Below, in pieces: positions 44,475 through 53,199 of a DNA stretch of 64,000 nt (within the stretch, counting starts at the first letter, position 1; the number at the start of each line of letters is the position of its first letter). The notes under the pieces are model-generated. The model searched no databases, was not told where the DNA came from, and saw nothing but the letters and a program-made list of their open reading frames with translations. A program made the translations under genes and the position numbers. This DNA comes from Cytophagales bacterium (GTDB taxonomy: Bacteria; Bacteroidota; Bacteroidia; Cytophagales; UBA9547), in NCBI GenBank assembly GCA_013297755.1, contig JAAFIH010000004.1:122087-186086 (forward strand). The letters run 5' to 3'.

Positions 44475-44509
44475 TTTGTGGTTGTTTTATCTTAATAACC
44501 ACAAATTTT
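44475..44509 (+). terminator. Hairpin with short T-run between type B adhesin and PorP genes
   Basis: TTTGTGGTTGTT (44,475-44,486), a TTATCTT loop, AATAACCACAAA (44,494-44,505), then TTTT. Eleven pairs plus one G-T pair. It may act as a partial terminator that lowers expression of the downstream genes relative to the adhesin. Confidence 0.5.
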
Positions 44510-44544
44510 AAATCATTAGCAAAAATATAAATATAATAAATTCA

Positions 44545-45987
44545 ATGAAAAAATTACTAATTACCATTTTATCACTAGCGTTTGTAGCAACCCAAGCCCA
44601 ACAAACGGCCAATTTTACACAAATATTTGTAAATCCATATCTAATCAATCCTGCTTTTGCAGGCAATAGTTCTGATTTGATTCTATTTGGACATTACCGC
44701 AACCAAATGATGGGCCTCAAAGGTGCACCAGAAAGTATGATGTTTACACTTCACAAAGGACTACCAAACGAGCGTATGGGGCTTGGTATTCAGGCTTTTA
44801 ATGATAGAATAAATGTTTTAGAACGCTCAGGAGCCAATTTTACATATAGCTATTTAGTGCCAATCACTCAAAAACATTTGATTCGTTTTGGTTTATCACT
44901 TGGTTTTGCATCCAATAGAATAGATATGGCAAAAGTGGTGGCTTCTGATGCTGATGATATTTCAATTTTATCAAATGTAGCCCCTGTAAATTCTTTCAAT
45001 AGCGATTTTGGGGTGGTCTACAGCCTAGAAAAATTCCAATTAGGCATTAGTGCTATGAATTTATTTAACAAAACTTCTTTTTCGGATAGCAAAGCACTGC
45101 CTTATGCCCAAAATGCTCTGTTTAATGTGATGGCAAAATATGAATTAAAAATGACAGAAAACGTAAAATTGGTGCCTATGGCTTTGGCCAGAAGTTCGCA
45201 AGGCTTAGGATTTCAGATTTCTGCAAATGCTATTTTTCAATTCAAAGATTTCTTTTGGGCAGGCATCAACTGGGATTCTCAATCCTCTATTGGTATGTGT
45301 ACTGGTATAAGATACGAAAATTTTACTTTTGGATACAATTATGGATACCCAACAAGTAAATTGGCTACTCTATCCACAGGCATACACGAAATAGTGGTGG
45401 GTTTCAATTTTGGGTCATCAAAAAACAAAAAAGAATTATCTAATACAGAAATGCAGCCAGTTACTGCTCAATCTATGACCAAAGATAGCACCTCAAACAA
45501 TGCTTATTTGGCCAATAATCTGTATGCTAACAATACCTACAAATCGAGCAAAAAAGATACTTTATATCATATCGTAGTGATGCAAGATGGATCTGATGCA
45601 GAAGCTATGAAAAAGATATTTCTGAACGACCAAACTTCTTATATGGCAGAATATCCAGCAGATGCACCCGTAGACGAACAAAAATTAGAAGAATTATCAC
45701 AAATTGAAGAAAAAGAAGGAGACAAAGCATTTAAAAAGGACTTTCCAACTGGCAAAGCCAATGTTATCATTGCTGCTTATGCTAAACTAGAAAGTGCGAA
45801 AAATTATCAAAAATTGCTTATGCGTCAAGTAAATTTAGAAACAAAAGTAATAAAATCAGATAAAGATCATTATTATTTTGTAATGACAAAAGAAGTAAAT
45901 AATTATAAAGAAGCCCATGCAGAAATCAAAAGAATCAAAAAGAAAAGTGTAAAAAACTTGATTTTTGGCAATATTTGGTTGCATTGA
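44545..45987 (+). CDS. PorP/SprF-family T9SS protein with SPOR-like C-terminal extension
   Basis: A 480-residue protein with signal peptide (MKKLLITILSLAFVATQA). Residues 20-300 form the PorP/SprF barrel signature: FVNPYLINPAFAGNSSDLI, RNQMMGLKGAPESMMFTLH, and a HEIVVGFNFGSSKN closing. Such barrels attach type B T9SS cargo to the surface. The last 120-140 residues are unusual: DTLYHIVVMQDG.. and KANVIIAAYAKLESAKNYQKLL, YYFVMTKEVNNYKEAHAEI and IFGNIWLH resemble a SPOR peptidoglycan-binding fold. The placement immediately after a type B cargo gene supports the role. Confidence 0.8.
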   Translation: MKKLLITILSLAFVATQAQQTANFTQIFVNPYLINPAFAGNSSDLILFGHYRNQMMGLKGAPESMMFTLHKGLPNERMGLGIQAFNDRINVLERSGANFTYSYLVPITQKHLIRFGLSLGFASNRIDMAKVVASDADDISILSNVAPVNSFNSDFGVVYSLEKFQLGISAMNLFNKTSFSDSKALPYAQNALFNVMAKYELKMTENVKLVPMALARSSQGLGFQISANAIFQFKDFFWAGINWDSQSSIGMCTGIRYENFTFGYNYGYPTSKLATLSTGIHEIVVGFNFGSSKNKKELSNTEMQPVTAQSMTKDSTSNNAYLANNLYANNTYKSSKKDTLYHIVVMQDGSDAEAMKKIFLNDQTSYMAEYPADAPVDEQKLEELSQIEEKEGDKAFKKDFPTGKANVIIAAYAKLESAKNYQKLLMRQVNLETKVIKSDKDHYYFVMTKEVNNYKEAHAEIKRIKKKSVKNLIFGNIWLH

Positions 45988-46128
45988 TTTATCAAATTTT
46001 ATAGTAACTACTAATTAATTTTTAAATCTTTTTTTTAAAAATGTTTAGTTGAAAACACGAACCCAATTAATTTAGACTTGATATAAGTGCAATCACAAAA
46101 ATTTAAAATCTTTACTTTTAGTTATTTT

Positions 46129-47879
46129 ATGATGTTTTTAATACTAAAACGAAAGGTAAATTTTATTACTTCTTTTTTTCTTATTTTAAATTTTTGTGCT
46201 TTTTCGCAAGATGTAGAAAAAAGTTTTGCAAACATAAAATCAATCAAAGATGCACAACCAGTAAAAGTTACAGGTGGGTTCAATGCCTCTTCAGTATTTT
46301 ATGGTGTCAATGGGATTCCATCTCGTAGAGCACCTTTTGCTTATGCTTTCAATGCCAATGTCAATTTTAATTTGTTTGGCAAAATAAGTATTCCCTTGGC
46401 AATCAATTATACCAACAATGGAGCGTCTAGCGAAAATCCATTGCCTGCTTTGCTTGCAGGCCTGCTCAATCGTACAGGAATAAGCCCAAAATACAAGTCT
46501 GTAACATTGCATCTTGGCGATAGAAGCATGGATTTTACTCGATATTCTTACTCTGGCGTTCGTTTTTATGGCGTTGGTATAGAGCTGGCTCCTATCAAAT
46601 CGATTTTCAAATTTTCGGCTTTCTATGGTCGTCTCAACAGACGAACTTTGGCAGACACCATCAACAATGTACCAGTTTTGCCTGCCTATTTGCGTATGGC
46701 TTGGGGTACAAAAATTGATATTGGCAAAAACAAACACGTTATTTCTTTGATTGCTTTCAGAGCCAAAGACGATTATTTCTCTGGCGACCCACTAGCTACT
46801 CGATTTGGGTTAAGCCCCCAAGAAAACATTGTTTTTGGTATAAAAACCAAAAATCAACTTACCCCAAAGCTAGATGCCCAATTAGAGTTTAACTCAAGTG
46901 CTTACACGAGTGATTATAGAAACTTGAATTTTGAACAAGTAGGTAGTTTCAATTATTTCAATAACATGGGTGGGTTGTTTTCGCCTGTTCTTTCTACTCG
47001 TTTTAATAATGCTTATAGCATTGCTGCAAACTACAAAGAAAAATATTTTACGCTTGGTGGTACATTTTTGCACGTAGACCCTACCTATCAATCTTTGGGT
47101 GTGCTTACTGCCAAAAACGATATTGAAGCATTTACAGCCAATGCAACCACATCTATTTTTAAAAATAAGGTAAATATTACTGGTACTGGAGGTTTAGAGT
47201 ACAATAATTTGAACGAAAATTTAAAACAAACCATGAAACGATATATTGGTTCGCTCAATGTAACCTATAATATTACCAAAGATTTAACCGTAAATGGTAA
47301 TTATTCTAATTTTAATCATTCAACAGGGCCATCTGTGATTGTAAAAGTAGATTCCGTAAAATTAGTGCAAGTCAATCAAAGCATGGGGGGCATGTTAAAT
47401 TATAGTTTTGGAAAATCTGAAATCAAACATAGCACCATGCTTTCTGGTACTTTTCAAGAAGCAAGAGATATAAAAGAATATGTCAATTATGAAATATTGG
47501 CTCTCAATAAAGTAAGAAATTTTCTGGCAAGTTATACCCTTAATAAAACAGATTGGTTGGCCATGGCCACATTTACTCTGAATTATAATCACATACAAGC
47601 CCCCTCGGTCAATACCATTTCTATAGGACCATCTTTGAATTTGAATAAAAAATTATTAAACAAAAAACTTACACTCAATTATACTTACACATTTTTGTCC
47701 AACCAAGATATAGGGGCGGCCTCTACTACCATGAACAACAAAATATCTGGCAATTTTAAAGTAAACAAACACCATACTTTCAAAGCCGAAACATCCATAG
47801 TTGGTCGCAGAACCATAGAAGGCAAAGGCCAGACGTTTACAGAATTTCAAGGCAAAATAGGCTATGACTATGTATTTTA

Positions 47880-47880
<1 letters not shown>
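46129..47880 (+). CDS. Outer-membrane beta-barrel protein of the surface locus
   Basis: A 583-residue protein from ATG at 46,129; a GTG 42 bp upstream gives a non-hydrophobic extension and is rejected. Signal peptide MMFLILKRKVNFITSFFLIL through CAFSQ, then many amphipathic strands ending with an aromatic FQGKIGYDYVF C-terminus. The barrel has features of transmembrane beta-strands throughout (SYSGVRFYGVGIELAPI, NYSFGKSEIKHSTML). The family is not recognised; it may be an accessory outer-membrane protein for the PorP-adhesin system. Followed by a long array of heptamers. Confidence 0.7.
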
Positions 47881-47994
<114 letters not shown>

Positions 47995-48275
47995 AGGGCA
48001 AGTCCATTTAAAAGTTTTTCAAAAATTATAAAAAATAATATAGAATTATTACTAATAATATCAATTTTTGAAATTGCAGAACCAAAAAGCCCCTCCCTTT
48101 GGGGAGGGGTTGGGGTGGGGTTTTTGATAGTTGATAGTTGATAGTTGATAAATGCGAAGCAAAGCCCCCTTCGGGGGTTTGGGGGCTTTTCGGGTTTTTT
48201 AGGCTTTAATAAATGTGTTTTAATATAAGTAAGGTTAATATTTTATAAATCCAAAGGCTAAATGCCACCAATAAA
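47995..48275. repeat. Mixed intergenic repeats before the 1371-aa protein gene
   Basis: Contains a C/G hairpin of the CCCCTCCC family (48,084-48,125), a GATAGTT heptamer array (48,125-48,150), a GCGAAGC element and a CCCCCTTCGGGGGTTTGGGGGC hairpin (48,165-48,190, stem AAAGCCCCC..GGGGGCTTT). No gene. The last hairpin ends in T-rich DNA and could terminate transcription. Confidence 0.75.
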
Positions 48276-51200
48276 ATGAAAAAAATAATTACAATACTAG
48301 CTCAAGTAATATTTGTAATCAATATAACTGCACAGTTGCAAAACCCTGTGCAAGTCAATACCATTCTGACACCCCCATATTCGCCATTTTTTAGTGATTT
48401 ATATAAGCCTGGAGGCAAAGGTTTGATTGTGAGTTTGGTGTTTAAAGATTTTACAGAACCTTCTTGGGATGTTAAATTAAGAATTAGAATTGAAGGAAAT
48501 GCTGGCCTAACTTTGGTTACCAATCCAGATATTGCCTACACTCCCATTACAATTTATCCTGGAGTACCTTTTACCATTGATGGCGATGATTGGAGCCAAT
48601 ATTTAGAATACAATAGTTTGAAAGTAGAGTCTGGCGATGCCTCTGTACTCAAAACTAGGGGAGTGTTGCCCGAGGGACTTTACACTTTTTGTGTAGAAGC
48701 TCTGGATGCTCGATCTGGCAAATTATTATCCAACAATGCTTGTGCTTCTGGGCAGTTTTTGTTGGGTGGTATCCCACAAGTGATTTCTCCAAAAGGAAAC
48801 TACATTTTGCCAAATATCCCTCAAAACATTATTTTTCAATGGATAATGACAGCTCCACCGCTCAATCCTGCGGCCACAGAATATAAATTATTTGTGTATG
48901 AAGTTACCACAGAAGGTATAGCTCCAGAGGTGGCTATCAAAAGTGATAATGCCCTAAAAATATATGAAAGTGAACCATCGCCCAATTTACAACTCAATTA
49001 TGATGCTTCGGCTACCAATTTAGAGCTTGGAAAAAAATATGTGTATAGAGTAAAAGTGCAAGACAAAAATGGAGAATCACTTTTTAGAAACGATGGTTTT
49101 AGCGAACCAGGCTGGTTTATGTATGGCTACCCAACTGGTGGTAAAGTAGAATTATCAAAACCAGAACCCAATTATCAGTTTTCGCCAAAAGATCAGCAAC
49201 TCTTCAAATGGACTGTGGCCGATAATAAAGCTGCTCCATCGCAACCTTTGAGTTATTACCTAAAAGTAGTAAAAATAGAGCCAAATGACACCAATAATTT
49301 GGATGAAGCCATCAAAACCAAAGAAATAGCTTATGAAGAAACTACTCGTGCATCTACCAGCAACAATGGTTGGGAAACACTTGTAAAAGAGCCATTTGAG
49401 CAAGAAAAATTATTTGCTTGGAAAATAGAAGCCTTCTCTGGAGAACAAAAAGTGGCCGAAAGTAAAGTCCAAAAATTTAAAGGAAGACCATTTTTAGAGA
49501 AATTTATGGCTGGCGAACACGAAGTTGTGGTTTTGAGTACTGAAGGAAACGATATAACCAATCTCACGGGAAAAGGACAAATAAAATTGGATAAAAATGG
49601 CGACAAAAAAGTAGAGATTGATTTTAAAAATATCAAATTGAAAAAATTATCAGAGAATCAATATGTACTCGAAAGTGGAGAACTGTACAAAGAATTGACT
49701 GATGTAGATAAAATAGAATTAAAAGGCAAAGACGAAGGCGTGAAAAGTGCTTTCTTTGCTCCCAATGCTGTGAAACTCGACAAAAATTTGCTGAAATTAA
49801 GAGGAAACATGGAAGTTCCCCTAGATATTGTCCTTGATGGTGATGCAGCAAAAATAACTGCAAACAATACTTGGGTCGATTATAATACATTTAGAATCAC
49901 TGGCGGGGTCAAAGTTTCAGGCAAATTTGATTTGATGGAGCCACTCAATTTTAGCATTTTATTAGACACCAATACCAATATGGTTATTGGCAATACAGGG
50001 TATGATTTATATTATTATGGCAGTATAGGCCTGCCCGAAAGCTCACAAAATATAGATGGCAAACGCATTACACTTCCGTTTATAAATCTAAAAGAGCTTT
50101 CTTATTTTGAACTTGATTCTGAAAAAGATCGATTAATTATTCCACCCTATCGCCCTATACCAAACATAAATTTGTTGGTTTATCCCAAACGATTTGTTAT
50201 CGATTTTTCTGATAAAAAATCGCCAGCCAATTTTCCTAAAGACTGGAAAGGAGCTTATATTCCAAATTTCGATATAGTTTCAAAAACCGATTTTGATGCA
50301 CAAAAAAGAATAACTTTTGTGGAAGAGTCGAAAGAATCTTACGATTTGGCTTCTAATACTCAATTCAAAAATCATTTTATGGCCACAGGTTTGTTTTTTA
50401 ATTACAAAAAAGAATTTAATCCAGCCACAAAAACTAATTTCAACACTTTTGCAGCAAAGCCCACCTTATTTGAAGCAGCCGTAGAAAATGGTGTTGTCAA
50501 ATCTGGGATTTTTACTGCCACCATAGATATTCCTTTGTTGAGTAGTACTAGAAATTATAAAGTATTTTCAAAAATCAACACAGAAGGATTTGTTGATGGT
50601 ATTTTAGACGAAAAATTAGAAGGCGAAAAAATAATTTTTAGCGAAAAATCTGAAGAATCTAAGGGGATTTTCACTATCAAAAGAGCCAAATTTAGCGATG
50701 CTAATTGCTTGGATATGACTGTGGATATGCAAATCCCTTCTCTTAAAGTAAGTGCTAATAATTTGAGTGGTTTCAAAATTTTTGGAAATAGTCAAATAGG
50801 TTTCAACAAACCAAATGGCGAAATAGTGTTTGAAAAAGAACTAAAAGGTTTGCTGTATAATATTGTTGATGTTAATCTGCCCTCGATGGGTGTGGCTTAC
50901 ATGAGCGACAAATATTTATATTATATGAAAGGTGCTCTTAATATTTCAGACGATTTTAGTGGCCCAGATGGTACACCCCTGACCAATAATTTTTTCGGCT
51001 CTATTGATGTAGATTCTAAGTTGGCTATTCAAAATGATTTTACCAACAAGCCCGTAGTTCCTATCACTGCTGAAGTTATCAATACAAAACCTGAAAAAAT
51101 GAGGTCTGTATTTAAACTAGCCGTAGACCTTACGTCTCCGCTCACCAGCATGAAAGGTGATTTGGAATTAAGACAAAACGACCCAGATTTTGGTACTGTC

Positions 51201-52391
51201 TTTTTTGGAAACCTGTCAGGTAGAATCAAATCTCCTGCTGATATGAAAATGGATGCCTCCATGATTTTGGGTAGACACAACGATGGCACTAAATATTGGT
51301 TTTTAGAACTAGGTGTTTCTGAAATTGTAACTAAAGAATCTAAAGAGAAGAAAAAGAAAAAAGACAAAGCAAAAGACAAAAAACCAATGGTGCCTGGTAT
51401 AGTTGATATTCAAGGCATTGAAGGCAAATTGTATGCCAATATGTCGGCTGTTGTAGACCCAACTACCAAAGCCATAACCATGAAAGTGGATAAATCTGTA
51501 AAATATGGTGCTGGTTTGTATTTACAATTAACAGATGCTGCCAAAGAAGGTATGATCATGTGTGCAGATGTTGGTGTAGAAATGAAGGTCAAAGATGGTG
51601 ATTTTGAAATGGCCATGCAAGCAGAAGCAATTTTCTTAAATCTTACCGAAGATTTAGTAGCAGAGGCGCTCGACCTCAAAGGTGCTGATGTGCCACAGGC
51701 CAATCAAAATATACAAATGACTGGGCCAAACAAAATTGGTAAAATCACATCGAACAAGCCTAGTATACTCCAAGCAGTAGCTTATGCTTCGTTTAGTACC
51801 AAAACTGGGGAGTTGTATATCAATGGTAAAGTTACGGCCACAGAACCCTATATGTGCATAGAAAATGGTAATATAGATTGTAAATTTTCGTTGGATGATT
51901 TTTATGTAAAAATAGCCGAACCCAACAGAATGGCCAAATTGAGGCCCCTCTGTATGGGGCTCGAAACAAGAGGTTATCTACACATAAGCCCACGTAGATA
52001 TGCTGCTGGTATTGGCCATAGCTACAGATTTGAGCTTTCGGGTGGCACATCTATAGAAGAATGGGGCATAACCATAGTTTCGATTGAGGCAGGAGTAAAA
52101 TTTGGTTATAACATAGAGGGCGAAGCCATAGTATTTGTAAACAAAGATGGAGAAGATTATATCGTTGAACTCGAAAAACTCAGAATTTTAGTAGAGGGCG
52201 ATGCAAGTGCCTACATCAAAGGTTCTGTTCTAGGCTTTGGCGTTAAACTCAGTGTAGGTGCCTTTATGAGAGGCGAGTTGATTCTTGTTTTGATGAAAAA
52301 AGAAAAATCTTTTGAAGGCAAATTAGCAGCTGGAGTAGAAGTGATGGGCGAAGAATTTTCGATTGATTTGAAAGCAAAAATATCAATTTAG
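48276..52391 (+). CDS. Large Bacteroidota surface-locus protein (TANFOR/FN3-like N-terminus)
   Basis: A 1371-residue protein with signal peptide (MKKIITILAQVIFVINITAQ). N-terminal PVQVNTILTPPYSPFFSDLY, then LPEGLYTFCVEALDARSGKLLSNNACA: a signature I recall in large FN3 proteins encoded near PorP/SprF genes, sometimes named TANFOR. Residues 170-400 have FN3-like modules; about 420-1000 are long beta-rich; a Lys-rich stretch (KEKKKKKDKAKDKK, about 1020-1035) precedes a further 330 residues. No T9SS C-terminal signal seen. Probably outer-membrane-associated; partner of the adhesin secretion complex by context. Confidence 0.65.
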   Translation: MKKIITILAQVIFVINITAQLQNPVQVNTILTPPYSPFFSDLYKPGGKGLIVSLVFKDFTEPSWDVKLRIRIEGNAGLTLVTNPDIAYTPITIYPGVPFTIDGDDWSQYLEYNSLKVESGDASVLKTRGVLPEGLYTFCVEALDARSGKLLSNNACASGQFLLGGIPQVISPKGNYILPNIPQNIIFQWIMTAPPLNPAATEYKLFVYEVTTEGIAPEVAIKSDNALKIYESEPSPNLQLNYDASATNLELGKKYVYRVKVQDKNGESLFRNDGFSEPGWFMYGYPTGGKVELSKPEPNYQFSPKDQQLFKWTVADNKAAPSQPLSYYLKVVKIEPNDTNNLDEAIKTKEIAYEETTRASTSNNGWETLVKEPFEQEKLFAWKIEAFSGEQKVAESKVQKFKGRPFLEKFMAGEHEVVVLSTEGNDITNLTGKGQIKLDKNGDKKVEIDFKNIKLKKLSENQYVLESGELYKELTDVDKIELKGKDEGVKSAFFAPNAVKLDKNLLKLRGNMEVPLDIVLDGDAAKITANNTWVDYNTFRITGGVKVSGKFDLMEPLNFSILLDTNTNMVIGNTGYDLYYYGSIGLPESSQNIDGKRITLPFINLKELSYFELDSEKDRLIIPPYRPIPNINLLVYPKRFVIDFSDKKSPANFPKDWKGAYIPNFDIVSKTDFDAQKRITFVEESKESYDLASNTQFKNHFMATGLFFNYKKEFNPATKTNFNTFAAKPTLFEAAVENGVVKSGIFTATIDIPLLSSTRNYKVFSKINTEGFVDGILDEKLEGEKIIFSEKSEESKGIFTIKRAKFSDANCLDMTVDMQIPSLKVSANNLSGFKIFGNSQIGFNKPNGEIVFEKELKGLLYNIVDVNLPSMGVAYMSDKYLYYMKGALNISDDFSGPDGTPLTNNFFGSIDVDSKLAIQNDFTNKPVVPITAEVINTKPEKMRSVFKLAVDLTSPLTSMKGDLELRQNDPDFGTVFFGNLSGRIKSPADMKMDASMILGRHNDGTKYWFLELGVSEIVTKESKEKKKKKDKAKDKKPMVPGIVDIQGIEGKLYANMSAVVDPTTKAITMKVDKSVKYGAGLYLQLTDAAKEGMIMCADVGVEMKVKDGDFEMAMQAEAIFLNLTEDLVAEALDLKGADVPQANQNIQMTGPNKIGKITSNKPSILQAVAYASFSTKTGELYINGKVTATEPYMCIENGNIDCKFSLDDFYVKIAEPNRMAKLRPLCMGLETRGYLHISPRRYAAGIGHSYRFELSGGTSIEEWGITIVSIEAGVKFGYNIEGEAIVFVNKDGEDYIVELEKLRILVEGDASAYIKGSVLGFGVKLSVGAFMRGELILVLMKKEKSFEGKLAAGVEVMGEEFSIDLKAKISI

Positions 52392-53130
52392 TTAATTGTT
52401 AATGGTTAATTGTTAATTATTAATGGTTAATGGTTAATTGTTAATTGTTAATTGTTAATTGTTAATTGTTATTGATTAAAATTCGTGCATTCGTGGCGAT
52501 AAAATTGCTAATATCGCAATTTCCCTTCGGGGGTTTGGGGGCTTTAAAAAAAATCCTATTTCCCCCCCTCCATAAGGAATTAGGGGGCAGGGGGTGGGGC
52601 TTTTTAAGAATTGAGAATTGAGAATTGAGAATTGAGAATTGAGAATTGAGAATTGATAATTGAGAATTGATTATAGATTATTGATTATTGAATAAAATTC
52701 GAGCATTCGTAGTTTTATAAATGCGTTAGCTAAGCCCCCTTCGGGGGTTTGGGGGCTTTAAAAAAAAATCCTATTTCCCCCTCCCTATGGGATGAGGGGG
52801 CAGGGGGTGGGGCTTTTTAAGAATTGTTAATTGTTAATTGTTAATTGTTAATTGTTAATTGTTATTGATTATTGATTAAAATTATTGCTTTCGTGTCTTT
52901 ATAAATGCGTTAGCTAAGCCCCCTTCGGGGGTTTGGGGGCTTTTATTCGGGGGTTTGGGGGCTTTAAAAAAAATCCTATTTCCCCCCTCCATAAGGGATG
53001 AGGGGCCAGGGGGTGGGGCTTTTTAAGAATTGATTATTGATTAAAATTCGTGCATTCGTGGCGATAAAATTGCTAATATCGCAATTTCCCTTCGGGGGTT
53101 TGGGGGCTTTTATTCGGGGGTTTAGGGGCT
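52391..53130. repeat. Composite repeat array (four modules)
   Basis: Four modules of about 200 bp (the last one shorter): heptamer array (GTTAATT x12 at 52,391-52,474; GAATTGA at 52,608-52,691; GAATTGT/TAATTGT at 52,821-52,878; short at 53,027), then ATTCGTGCATTCGTGGCGAT (or variants), then a CCCTTCGGGGGTTTGGGGGC hairpin, then a TCCCCCCTCC..GGGGGCAGGGGGTGGGG block. Sequence content differs a little between modules but the order is the same. The spacer has no gene. Confidence 0.85.
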
Positions 53131-53199
53131 TTTCTTACTTGGGTTAAATACTTTTTACTTTAATGTAAAAATTTTATTATTTAAAAATTAATTTACAAA

